Assembly (NCBI RefSeq): GCF_000949255.1
Contig: NZ_JXUW01000005.1
Coordinates: 1-64,000 of the forward strand
Length of the DNA: 64,000 nt
DNA from: Ferrimicrobium acidiphilum DSM 19497
GTDB lineage: Bacteria; Actinomycetota; Acidimicrobiia; Acidimicrobiales; Acidimicrobiaceae
Direction of reading: 5' to 3'
Positions 1-7,371 of the stretch are shown here, piece after piece; position 1 is the first letter of the stretch; every line of letters begins with the position of its first letter. The notes beneath the pieces were generated by a model. That model was not told the origin of the DNA and ran no database searches. It worked only from the letters and a program-made list of their open reading frames with translations. The position numbers and the translations under genes are program-made.

Positions 1-1
1 A

Positions 2-1261
2 AAACCAGCTCCGCGCTCGCTACGGCGTGCATCTGGGCGCCACCCTGGCAAGCAGCCAGGAGCAAAGGGAGCACGTCTTTTACCGGTCGCACACCCAGAC
101 AAGGTGCTCTATCATGCACCCTCGAACTGTAAGAGCTGTGGACGCGATCTCAGGGACGCAGACATCATCGACACTGAGGCCCGCCAGGTCTTTGACCTGC
201 CTCCTATGGCACCTGAGGTGATCGAGCACCGGGTACAAAGGCGTCGCTGTAGGTGTGGAACCTTGAGCGTCGCTAGCTTTCCCCCAGAGGCTAAGGCGCC
301 TACCTGTTATGGACCTCGGGTACGAGCGCTCGCAGTGTCACTGGTGATCGGCCAACACTTACCCTATGCTCGCACAGCAGAGGTGCTCAGGGACATGCTC
401 GCAACACCGGTGTCGACCGGAGCTATCTGTGCTATGGTCGCTGAAGCCTCCAAGAGAGTGGAACCATTCATAGAGACGCTGCGAGAGGGACTCAGTCGAG
501 CCAAGGTCGTGCATTTCGACGAGACGGGCGCTCGAGTAAGGGGCAAGCTCTGGTGGGTACATGGTGCCTCTAGCGAGTCGCTCACCTTGTACTTCGTGCA
601 CCCGAGACGAGGCATCTTAGCGATGGACGCGATGGATGTGCTACCAGGGTTCACCGGTGTCGCTCAACACGATGGTTGGAAGCCCTACCTACGCTACGAA
701 GATGCAACGCACGCTCTCTGCAATGCTCATCACCTTCGAGAGCTCGAGTACGTGTCTAGCCAGATGGGTCAGGGGTGGGCAAGCGAGATGGCAGGGTTGC
801 TCCTCGAGATCAAAGCAGCGGTGGGTCGGGCCTCTGACAAGGGCAAGGTCGCCCTCGATCCCCGTCTCCTCGGGCGCTACCTGGCCCGCTATGACCGCAT
901 CGTCGCTGCGGGCTTCGCCGCTAACCCTTTGCCCGAGCGAGTGTCGGGCAAGAGGGGACGCAGAGCCAAGTCCAAGGCTGCCAACCTGCTCGAGCGCCTC
1001 GATCGCTACCGCAGTGAGGTTCTGCGTTTTGGGACCAACTTCGCAGTGGACTTCGACAATAACTTGAGTGAGCGTGACGTTCGTATGCTCAAGTTACAGA
1101 ACAAGATCTCAGGTGGTTGGCGATCCGAGGAAGGGGCTCAAGCTTGGGTTCGAGTACGCTCTTACCTCTCCACTGCGAGAAAGCAGGGCCACAACGCAAC
1201 GGAGGTCCTAACCCAGCTCTTTGGGGGACACTGTTGGATGCCGACGCTTCCCGGTCCGTGA
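2..1261 (+). CDS. IS66-family transposase, 5' end beyond window edge
   Basis: DDE transposase of an IS66-type insertion sequence. The reading frame is open from base 2, so the GTG at 104 is internal. The 34 codons before it encode a Lys/Arg/Gly/Pro-rich stretch with GKQPGAKG, the usual IS66 segment ahead of the zinc finger. A zinc-binding region follows (CKSCG, then CRCG). The catalytic core shows DETGARV, then HDGWKPY, and near the C-terminus DNNLSERDVRMLK, the IS66 region that supplies the acidic residue. The end with TGA at 1259-1261 and the C-terminal length look complete, so this copy may be intact. The usual IS66 tnpA/tnpB accessory ORFs would lie left of the window. A convergent unknown gene ends 4 bp downstream, and no terminal inverted repeat could be defined here. 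Confidence 0.92.
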   Translation, partial: KPAPRSLRRASGRHPGKQPGAKGARLLPVAHPDKVLYHAPSNCKSCGRDLRDADIIDTEARQVFDLPPMAPEVIEHRVQRRRCRCGTLSVASFPPEAKAPTCYGPRVRALAVSLVIGQHLPYARTAEVLRDMLATPVSTGAICAMVAEASKRVEPFIETLREGLSRAKVVHFDETGARVRGKLWWVHGASSESLTLYFVHPRRGILAMDAMDVLPGFTGVAQHDGWKPYLRYEDATHALCNAHHLRELEYVSSQMGQGWASEMAGLLLEIKAAVGRASDKGKVALDPRLLGRYLARYDRIVAAGFAANPLPERVSGKRGRRAKSKAANLLERLDRYRSEVLRFGTNFAVDFDNNLSERDVRMLKLQNKISGGWRSEEGAQAWVRVRSYLSTARKQGHNATEVLTQLFGGHCWMPTLPGP

Positions 1262-1265
1262 ACGT

Positions 1266-1754
1266 CTACGAGAGCGATGCCTGATAGTCGCGCACCGTGG
1301 CAACTAGGCATGCCCCGATCTGCAAGGTGGCCTGGGCGACCACTTCGAGGGCCCTATTGCGTCGATCGAATGAGATCTTCGGCCCGAAGCGTTCAGAATG
1401 TAGCGCGGATGCGAGCTCCGTACAAAAGACGAGGACGTTAAAACCCATCCTTTTGCGCTCGGGTGCCTCGAGAGGGGTGGTCCCCAGCAAATCATTGGCC
1501 AGTTTGGCCCAGATAAGCAGCACCTCAGCGTGGGCTTCGATCATCGAAGGGTGCGAGGTCGATGCCTCCTCCTCGAGCGCCATGACCAAAGTGACCGGAC
1601 CGTCTGCGAAATAGACGGGTCCTCTCCCGCGCAGCCAGGTCGGTGACTCAGCCAACGCCTCTTCGGGTGGAGGCAGCATCAGGGCGTGGTGAGCACACCG
1701 AAGCATAACCGTGCCGCTAGCCTCTGGCCTCTTCGTCTTGCTCATTGCCATCAT
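1266..1754 (-). CDS. hypothetical protein next to IS66 transposase
   Basis: I do not recognise this 162-residue protein. It is soluble-looking and mostly helical in composition, with an acidic central part and no membrane segment or signal peptide. It converges on the IS66 transposase with only 4 bp between the stop codons, so it could be a passenger of the element or a host gene truncated by it. I chose ATG 1754 because a GGTGATGG stretch lies just upstream; in-frame ATGs at 1751 and 1745 are possible. Its open frame and balanced composition support a real gene, but nothing shows its function. Confidence 0.5.
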   Translation of the reverse strand: MMAMSKTKRPEASGTVMLRCAHHALMLPPPEEALAESPTWLRGRGPVYFADGPVTLVMALEEEASTSHPSMIEAHAEVLLIWAKLANDLLGTTPLEAPERKRMGFNVLVFCTELASALHSERFGPKISFDRRNRALEVVAQATLQIGACLVATVRDYQASLS

Positions 1755-1888
1755 GGTACCATCACCAGCTGCTAAGTGGTTGAGGGACCTGAATGGTTAC
1801 AATCCGACAAGGATAACGCTCATCTCACCAGAGAATGACCAAGATGATCGAGACGTGACAATCTCTTTACGTCATAGATACGTAAGTG

Positions 1889-2284
1889 TTACTGAATCAG
1901 CTCGGTCTCGTTGGGAAGCACTTCAGCGAGAGCCTGATCGAAGGTTGCGAGCAGACAACCCCGACTAGTGGCAAGTGCCGCGAGGTAGGCGTCGGTGACC
2001 TGCCTATGGCCAACGACATGTCGGAGGTCCGCTGCCGTGTACGAGATTGAATCCGGCCAAAAAGCGCATCGCGGTGAACCGTAGAGGACTGATAAGGCTC
2101 CCACCGCGGTGGTGTAACTCTCGCCCACCCGGACAAGGAATCGGACAAGGGCGCCCTCCACGATCGGACAAAGCGCAATCGCATCGACTTCGGCTGCCCA
2201 TCGCACCGCTGTGTCGTGGTGCTCGTGATCGGAGATCACGAGAGCGATCAGCGCGTTGGCATCCAGCAGATAGGTGACGCTCAT
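1889..2284 (-). CDS. PIN-domain toxin (VapC family)
   Basis: Probable ribonuclease toxin of a type II VapBC toxin-antitoxin pair. The 131-residue length is typical of VapC. The N-terminus YLLDANALIALV carries the first PIN-domain aspartate. A central glutamate sits in CPIVEGALVRF, and the C-terminal QVTDAYLAALA and LLATFDQAL supply the remaining acidic residues of the metal site. The start codon overlaps the stop of the upstream antitoxin gene by 4 bp (ATGA), so the two are translationally coupled. VapC toxins usually cleave tRNA or rRNA; the target here cannot be read from sequence. The pair sits between an IS66 transposase and a dead IS1595 gene, in mobile DNA. Confidence 0.88.
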   Translation of the reverse strand: MSVTYLLDANALIALVISDHEHHDTAVRWAAEVDAIALCPIVEGALVRFLVRVGESYTTAVGALSVLYGSPRCAFWPDSISYTAADLRHVVGHRQVTDAYLAALATSRGCLLATFDQALAEVLPNETELIQ

Positions 2285-2511
2285 TCGTCGTCCAGCGCGT
2301 TAGCCACCTCCGCAGCAGTGATTTGCCGACCAAGCGTGATCACCGGAAAGCCGCTCGTCGGATCGGTGGTTATCTCCAGAGACTCACCGAGCGCCGCAAG
2401 ACCGCGCACCGTCAGGTCCGCCACCACGGTCGAAAGGGACTGATGACGCTCCAAGGCGAGCTCTCGAGCGCGCCGATGAACGGCAGGTGGCAAATCAACC
2501 GTAGTTCTCAT
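2281..2511 (-). CDS. ribbon-helix-helix antitoxin (VapB family)
   Basis: Antitoxin partner of the downstream PIN toxin. The 76-residue protein begins MRTTVDLPPAVHRRARELA, a typical ribbon-helix-helix DNA-binding start in which the short beta strand (RTTVDL) is followed by two helices. The rest (about residues 45-76) is the flexible toxin-binding tail. Such antitoxins bind their own promoter and neutralise the toxin by occupying its active site. The gene precedes and overlaps vapC by 4 bp, the usual order. No Shine-Dalgarno sequence is visible. A TATGAT hexamer 6 bp before the ATG suggests a leaderless transcript. Confidence 0.85.
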   Translation of the reverse strand: MRTTVDLPPAVHRRARELALERHQSLSTVVADLTVRGLAALGESLEITTDPTSGFPVITLGRQITAAEVANALDDE

Positions 2512-2523
2512 GACTACATCATA
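2509..2523 (-). promoter_or_regulatory. putative vapBC promoter/operator
   Basis: On the minus strand TATGAT lies at 2523-2518, 6 bp before the vapB ATG at 2511, the spacing expected of a leaderless actinobacterial promoter. The same bases form an imperfect inverted repeat, ATGA-N5-TCAT, that spans the start codon and could be the VapB operator. This rests on pattern only. Confidence 0.3.
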
Positions 2524-2690
2524 ACAGCATCACCCATGATGCTGACCGACGTTGTTCCACGGAGTGCTCGACCCGCTGAGTGAAAATCAATCTGTACATC
2601 TAGGGTATGCCGACGGCAACCCGCTGGTATCGTAGTCACGCCCCATCATGAGGGAATGAGTAGAATTGGTGGGCCTCATGGTCGAATGTA

Positions 2691-3165
2691 CAGGACTTCG
2701 CCGGTCGTTCTGGTACCGGAGACCAATGCAGAGAGGCACTCTTTGACAATCGGTGGCCCAATGGCTTCGTCTAACTAAAGATGTGCAGGTAGCGCTTACT
2801 ACACCCGACCAACCAAGCAACTCATGCACGCCTCATTCAGTCACATAACGTCGTTGGCTTACAGGCACAGCAATGCACCACAATCAGGCTGAGCATACGT
2901 ACATGGTTCATGGCAATCCACCACGACACCGAGTCCAAGAAGGAGATCCGCGGAGTGGAGTTAGCCCCAAAGATCGGGGTGCGCTACACGAGGGTGTGGT
3001 ATTTGTTTCGCCGATTCCACGTCGTCATGAGCCGGCGTCAACGAGGAGTATCTACTCAATGGCGAGTTCGATGTATACGACATGCTCGCGGGCGGAGCAT
3101 GTCCTGAGGGGACTGAGACACCAAACCCGCAAAAGCTGCTGCCTCATCGCGGTGAGTCTCGATGA
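2691..3165 (+). pseudogene. decayed IS1595 (ISXO2-like) transposase
   Basis: Remnant of an IS1595-family transposase. In frame from 2691 the translation reads DFAGRS...CREALFDNRWPNGFV, the family's N-terminal signature before its zinc ribbon, then meets stop codons where the ribbon should be. The same frame resumes at 2904 with WFMAIHHDTESKKEIRG and LAPKIGVRYTRVWYLFRRF, the conserved helix-turn-helix block. A +1 shift is then needed at about 3046 to read LLNGEFDVYDMLAGGACPEG, corresponding to the start of the DDE domain with its first Asp. A stop follows at 3163 and the rest of the catalytic domain is missing. The gene is therefore dead: stops, a frameshift and a 3' deletion. Confidence 0.75.
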
Positions 3166-3184
3166 GCGCGCGTATCCAAAGTAG

Positions 3185-3585
3185 ATGTGGGCCCACACCC
3201 GCTGACGGCTATGGTAGGTCACTAGTTCTGCCTCGTCCAATCGCAGTTGAGACCCCGACCAGGCGTTTGTGGTAGAGTCTTTCAGCCCACCGACCCGGGC
3301 CAGTCTTCCCCGTGATTGGCGTCAACTTCCCAAGCGACCCACTATCCAAGCGAGTACGCGAGAATCGAGCGCACCGAACTCCTTGGGGGAGTTACCCTGA
3401 CAGCAGTGATTGTCCCAACCACAAACTACTGGGTTGAGTTATTCAACTACTGCTTCGATCCTCCCGATACTGATCGCTCTGCAACAATTTCGAGCCTGTC
3501 CACAAGAAGCGGGAAATACTACTGCCCCGACCATCAATTGCGAACAATCGGTTCGGGCCGCTGTTGGGCCCACCCCATGCGGATG
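3185..3585. other. gene-free stretch after IS1595 remnant
   Basis: No convincing coding region. Short open frames here lack start context or recognisable motifs. The segment is probably decayed mobile DNA between the transposase remnant and the convergent PLP-enzyme gene. Confidence 0.5.
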
Positions 3586-4671
3586 CTAGACGCCGACAGC
3601 AGCTAGTGCGTATTCGATATCGGCCCAAAGGTCGGCGGTCGACTCAAGCCCTACGCTAAGCCGAACGAGTCCACTCGGGAGCCGCTCCTCGCCACTGTAC
3701 TTCGAACGCCGCTCGGCAAGGCTCTCCACTCCTCCTAGCGAGGTTGCATGATGGAATACGCGTAGCTCGCTCACGAATCGATCAGCTCGCTCAGCCGAAT
3801 CGAGAATGAGCGACAACAGCGCTCCACCAGCGCTCTGCTGGCGGCCAGGTCCTACAAGAAGCCCATCAAAGCCTGGATAACGGACGGCGTCTTGGCCCAA
3901 TCGAGTCACGAGCGAGCCCGCAAGCTCAGACGCCGAATCGGATGCGTGCTTTACACGTACTCCAAGTGTCTTTGCACCGCGGTAACACAGGTAGGCCTCA
4001 ACCGGGCCCATCACCGACCCTACCACTGCGCGAACCTCGAAGAGTCGTTCGGCGAGGGCCTCATCCGCGACCACCACCAACCCAGCGAGGACATCCGAAT
4101 GGCCGGAGATAAACTTGGTCGCCGAATGTACGACGATATCAGCCCCGAGGCTCAACGGATTCTGCAGGATTGGGGTAGCGACGGTGTTGTCCACCGCGAG
4201 CAGCGCACCGTGATCATGGCAGGCTTGGGCGATCCCAGCGATGTCGTAGGTGACGAGGAGAGGGTTAGACGGTGATTCAAGCATGAGAACATCGCCCTCT
4301 TCGAGTCCGGTGATCTCCGTCGGCGTATGCAACAAGGCTTCTGTTACGTAGCTGCACTGCGCAAGATGGTTCTTGACCATAAAGTCGGCCAGATCCCGAG
4401 AACCCACGTAGGTGTCCTCCGAGATCACCAACCTACCAGCGGTCAACAGCGATGAGGCAAACATAGCCGCCTGGCCAGAGGCGAACGACACCGCGGTGCC
4501 ACCCTCGAGTTCGCCGATCAGCGTCTCGAGCGCCTCCCATGTGGAGTTGGAATACCTACCATAGACGACACGCTGCCCCTCATAGTAGGTAGCATTGAGC
4601 GAAACCGCCGGATTCGGACCGTGCAAACGATCCTCCACCACTGGGAGTTGCAACTTTGTAAAGATATCCAT
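3586..4671 (-). CDS. Cys/Met-metabolism PLP-dependent enzyme (cystathionine gamma-synthase/lyase type)
   Basis: Cytoplasmic transsulfuration-family enzyme that handles cystathionine, homocysteine or methionine through a PLP Schiff base. Visible family marks are YGRYSNSTWEALE near the N-terminus (the phosphate-binding Tyr/Arg of the neighbouring subunit), FASGQAAM, the PLP-binding VDNTVATP and the lysine motif HSATKFISGHSD. The C-terminal GLVRLSVGLE contains the substrate-carboxylate Arg. At 361 residues it is slightly shorter than the usual 380-400. The family does not separate synthases from lyases by motif alone, so I give no symbol. It lies 21 bp downstream of the DUF2469 gene on the same strand and may be read with the rplS operon. 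Confidence 0.85.
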   Translation of the reverse strand: MDIFTKLQLPVVEDRLHGPNPAVSLNATYYEGQRVVYGRYSNSTWEALETLIGELEGGTAVSFASGQAAMFASSLLTAGRLVISEDTYVGSRDLADFMVKNHLAQCSYVTEALLHTPTEITGLEEGDVLMLESPSNPLLVTYDIAGIAQACHDHGALLAVDNTVATPILQNPLSLGADIVVHSATKFISGHSDVLAGLVVVADEALAERLFEVRAVVGSVMGPVEAYLCYRGAKTLGVRVKHASDSASELAGSLVTRLGQDAVRYPGFDGLLVGPGRQQSAGGALLSLILDSAERADRFVSELRVFHHATSLGGVESLAERRSKYSGEERLPSGLVRLSVGLESTADLWADIEYALAAVGV

Positions 4672-4692
4672 CTATCCCCATCGCTAAGGAGC

Positions 4693-4986
4693 CTAGGAAG
4701 TGGGTTTCGAAATTTCCTCGATATTGACATCTTTGAACGAGATGACTCGCACTCTCTCGACGAATCGGACTGGGCGATACATATCCCATACCCATGCGTC
4801 TTCGAGTACTACATCGACAAAATTGACACCCTCTTGCTGCTTCGGCTCGACCTGCACTTCATTCGCCAAGTAAAAACGGCGCTCCGTCTCTACTACGAAC
4901 TTAAACAGGGGAAGCACTGCCTTATATTCCTGGTAGAGAGCAAGCTCTACCTCGGTCTCAAAGCGCTCGAGATCCTCGGAGCTCAT
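4693..4986 (-). CDS. DUF2469 family protein
   Basis: Small conserved actinobacterial protein of unknown role. The sequence MSSEDLERFETEVELALYQE, then KFVVETERRFYL, DAWVWDMYRPVRFV and VISFKDVNIEEI, matches the DUF2469 family closely. I place the start at ATG 4986 (98 residues, near the family's roughly 100). The longer open frame from 5097 would overlap rplS by 77 bp, and its extra residues do not fit the family. A GAGG lies 11-14 bp upstream of 4986. It follows rplS by 34 bp, close to where relatives occur in other actinobacteria, near rplS and rnhB. Confidence 0.85.
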   Translation of the reverse strand: MSSEDLERFETEVELALYQEYKAVLPLFKFVVETERRFYLANEVQVEPKQQEGVNFVDVVLEDAWVWDMYRPVRFVERVRVISFKDVNIEEISKPTS

Positions 4987-5020
4987 GCCAACCAAAGCCT
5001 CGGGCAGCGAGAGCTCGATG

Positions 5021-5362
5021 TCATCGCTTCTCTTTGATCTTTGCCTTCTTACCAATTCGATCACGCAAGTAATATAGCTTGGCACGTCGTACGTCACCGC
5101 GAGTGATGACCTCGATCTTTGCGATTATCGGGGAGTGAATCGGGAAGATGCGCTCGACACCAACACTGAAGCTGACCTTGCGAACCGTAAAGGTCTCTCC
5201 GAGACCAGACCCGTTCCTGGCAATGACAGCACCCTGGAAGACCTGGATACGTTCTCTGGAGCCCTCAACGACACGAACGTGGATCTTGAGGGTATCGCCT
5301 GGGGCGAAGTCAGGGATGTCCGTCTTCAAGGACTCCTGGTCTAGCATGTCGGTCGGCTTCAT
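5021..5362 (-). CDS. rplS: 50S ribosomal protein L19
   Basis: Component of the large ribosomal subunit at the 30S-50S interface. The 113-residue length and motifs are those of bL19: [51 protein letters not shown] and the basic end [18 protein letters not shown]. The start overlaps the trmD stop by 4 bp (ATGA). It belongs to the conserved rpsP-khpA-rimM-trmD-rplS operon. Confidence 0.97.
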   Translation of the reverse strand: MKPTDMLDQESLKTDIPDFAPGDTLKIHVRVVEGSRERIQVFQGAVIARNGSGLGETFTVRKVSFSVGVERIFPIHSPIIAKIEVITRGDVRRAKLYYLRDRIGKKAKIKEKR

Positions 5363-6129
5363 CGCTCGAAACGCTCCTTGTCAATAGTTTGCAACAGTTC
5401 ATCATACCCGTAGCGATGAAGTAGCTCGACCTCTTCGGCCGAGATCCCACCACGAGCCTGAATCAGGTCTGGGCGTAGCTCCAGCGTACGCACCAGTCGT
5501 TGCGAGTGTCGCCAACGTGCGATCTCCGCATGGTCCCCCGAAAGAAGCACCTGGGGAACCTCGCGGCCATCAATCACTCGCGGACGGGTGTATTGAGGAT
5601 ACTCAAGCAGTCGATCGGAGGCGAAGGACTCCTCTCTCGGACTCTCCTCATTACCAAGTACCCCAGCGAGCAACCGTGCCGTCGCCTCGACGACGACTAG
5701 AGCTGCCAACTCACCGCCGGCGAGGACAAAATCACCGATCGAAAGCAGACGATCACAGCGTTGTTCGATGCGAGCATCGAAACCCTCGTAGCGTCCACAG
5801 ATCAATGTGAACCCCTCTAAGGTGCTCAACTCCTCTGCGTCGGCTTGGCTAAACGTCGATCCAATCGGGGAAAGCCCGATTACCGGTTGTACGATCCTGG
5901 GCTCCTCCGCCAGCACGCGCAGTACCGGCTCTGGCATCATCAACATCCCTGGACCGCCGCCATAGGGAGCGTCATCAATAGAGCGCCTGGGATCATCGGT
6001 ATAAGCGCGCAGATCCACAACGTCGACAGTCAACAACTCGCGCTCTCTAGCACGAGCGAGCAACGACGAGGTCAGATACTGCTCAATCATCTGTGGGAAG
6101 ATGGTCATTACGGTCACCCGCAGTGTCAT
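5359..6129 (-). CDS. trmD: tRNA (guanine-37-N1)-methyltransferase
   Basis: Methylates G37 next to the anticodon of tRNAs that read CNN-type codons, using S-adenosylmethionine, which prevents +1 frameshifting. The 256-residue protein shows the SPOUT/TrmD marks: [10 protein letters not shown] at the N-terminus, [29 protein letters not shown], and [14 protein letters not shown] of the trefoil knot. [23 protein letters not shown] corresponds to the conserved linker and C-terminal entry. It overlaps rimM upstream and rplS downstream by 4 bp each. Confidence 0.97.
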   Translation of the reverse strand: MTLRVTVMTIFPQMIEQYLTSSLLARARERELLTVDVVDLRAYTDDPRRSIDDAPYGGGPGMLMMPEPVLRVLAEEPRIVQPVIGLSPIGSTFSQADAEELSTLEGFTLICGRYEGFDARIEQRCDRLLSIGDFVLAGGELAALVVVEATARLLAGVLGNEESPREESFASDRLLEYPQYTRPRVIDGREVPQVLLSGDHAEIARWRHSQRLVRTLELRPDLIQARGGISAEEVELLHRYGYDELLQTIDKERFER

Positions 6130-6635
6130 AGTTCGAACAATCCTTCGGGGGCGTCGATCACTACGCGATCATCGAGAACCTCGACGATAAAGAGTGTGGG
6201 AACAAGCGCCTCGTTCTCGAGTACCATCAGTTCGCTCGCAGGGTTCGCCTGAACCGCCACTACCCGTCCATGATCGACCGAGTGTTGATCGACGAGCAAC
6301 TTCCCGATGAGCTGGCCCACCAGGGTGACAGGGGGTTCATCTAGTGGCTCTGCATATAGCGTCATCCCTGAGAAGCGCTTCGCGTCTTCCATTGAGTAGA
6401 CGCCCTCAAGCCTGACCAACAATCGATCTCCGATTGGACGCAGCCCTGCTACAGTCACCTGCTGGCCGAGTTTTGTAGTGAGCGTAAGCCCTGGTCGAAC
6501 CCGATCAGGGACATCACTTAATGGTCGTAGGTAGAGCTCGCCGGCCAATCCATGGCTTCGTCCGAGCTGAGCTACCTCAACCTTGCCGACGTGGTCGGTC
6601 GTCTCGTCGTGGTCCACCACGCCTACCACCACCAT
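6126..6635 (-). CDS. rimM: 16S rRNA processing protein RimM
   Basis: Assists maturation of the 30S head and binds ribosomal protein S19. The core begins VEVAQLGRSHGLAGELYLRPLSD, the RimM N-terminal beta-barrel. The PRC-barrel half follows, with LVGQLIGKLLVD and the family end VPTLFIVEVLDDRVVIDAPEGL. I chose ATG 6635 (169 residues); GTG codons at 6617 and 6614 are also possible. Either choice overlaps the 3' end of the KH-protein gene by about 40-60 bp, where that gene encodes its Arg/Gly tail, so the same DNA codes for two proteins. The start is therefore uncertain, the identity is not. Confidence 0.92.
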   Translation of the reverse strand: MVVVGVVDHDETTDHVGKVEVAQLGRSHGLAGELYLRPLSDVPDRVRPGLTLTTKLGQQVTVAGLRPIGDRLLVRLEGVYSMEDAKRFSGMTLYAEPLDEPPVTLVGQLIGKLLVDQHSVDHGRVVAVQANPASELMVLENEALVPTLFIVEVLDDRVVIDAPEGLFEL

Positions 6636-7047
6636 TGCCGCCGCGCGATGGGCGTCCACGCCCGCCGCCAGGGCGACCATCGGAGAATTCAACCTGCGCA
6701 CTCAAACCAGAACGTTGAGCAGCAGCTCCAACGATGGTGCGAATCGCAGTAGCCGTTCTTCCGCCGCGGCCAATAACCTTGCCGAGCTCACCTTGTGGGA
6801 CGGTAACGGTTACCTTGATCTCACCGTCATGAGCTCCGGTGGCGTGACGAACCGTGATCTGGTCCTTGCCACCACGTACGAGCGAGCGCGAAAGATAGCC
6901 AACCAACGAGCTAATGTGCTCACCGGACTGGCTGACCGATCCAGTGGACTCGTCAACCTCCGGAGCGTTCACTTCAGCGTCGTCTGCGTCGGACTCTACT
7001 CCGTCGCTGACCTGGTTCTCATCAGATGTCTCTTCGTACTCACTCAC
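6577..7047 (-). CDS. khpA: KH-domain RNA-binding protein with acidic head and RG-rich tail
   Basis: RNA-binding protein of the KhpA/YlqC family, usually a 75-80 residue single KH domain encoded between rpsP and rimM, as here. This copy has 156 residues. An acidic N-terminal extension (residues 1-45, rich in Glu, Asp and Ser) precedes the KH domain (about 45-125), whose GELGKVIGRGGRTATAIRT holds the GxxG loop IGRGG. A tail of about 30 residues made of Gly, Arg, Asp and Pro follows, like eukaryotic RGG boxes. The tail should add non-specific RNA binding. The start overlaps the rpsP stop by 4 bp. Confidence 0.88.
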   Translation of the reverse strand: MSEYEETSDENQVSDGVESDADDAEVNAPEVDESTGSVSQSGEHISSLVGYLSRSLVRGGKDQITVRHATGAHDGEIKVTVTVPQGELGKVIGRGGRTATAIRTIVGAAAQRSGLSAQVEFSDGRPGGGRGRPSRGGNGGGRRGGPRRDDRPRRQG

Positions 7048-7295
7048 TGCTCACCCTCTTTACCTGCCAGCTCTAGAAGCTTTGAGACCCGCTCGGTAGC
7101 GGTTGCACCCTTATCGATCCAGCGCTTGGCGGCGTCGACATCGACGTGGAACTTGGACGGCTCGTTTCGCGGAGAGTACCAACCGATAATCTCGAGAAAC
7201 CGACCATCGCGAGCGACTCTGGAATCAGCGACAACGATGCGATAATGCGGTTGCTTCTTCTTACCGGTGCGAGCTAGGCGCAACTTGACTGCCAC
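7044..7295 (-). CDS. rpsP: 30S ribosomal protein S16
   Basis: Small-subunit ribosomal protein needed for 30S assembly. The sequence VAVKLRLARTGKKKQPHYRI, VVADSRVARDGRFLEIIGWY and WIDKGATATERVSKLL is typical of bS16. I set the start at GTG 7295 (83 residues) because GAGGAG lies 8 bp upstream; the longer frame would begin inside that ribosome binding site. It heads the rpsP-khpA-rimM-trmD-rplS group and lies 72 bp after the ffh stop. Confidence 0.96.
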   Translation of the reverse strand: MAVKLRLARTGKKKQPHYRIVVADSRVARDGRFLEIIGWYSPRNEPSKFHVDVDAAKRWIDKGATATERVSKLLELAGKEGEQ

Positions 7296-7349
7296 AGAAC
7301 TTCTCCTCAACAAACTTAGTTAACGTTGTAAACGATCAACCTCTAAAGT

Positions 7350-7371
7350 GTAGGCGCTCACGAGCGCCTAC
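7350..7371. terminator. perfect 10-bp hairpin at the ffh stop codon
   Basis: GTAGGCGCTC and GAGCGCCTAC form a perfect inverted repeat separated by AC. The right arm overlaps the ffh stop codon at 7368. No T-run follows on the minus strand, so this is either an intrinsic-like terminator or pause between ffh and rpsP, or a processing/stability element. Confidence 0.45.

Noticed and set aside
3316-3606. Plus-strand open frame of 96 codons after the IS1595 remnant
   Set aside because: No ribosome site or motif, and it runs into the convergent PLP-enzyme gene; composition looks like chance.
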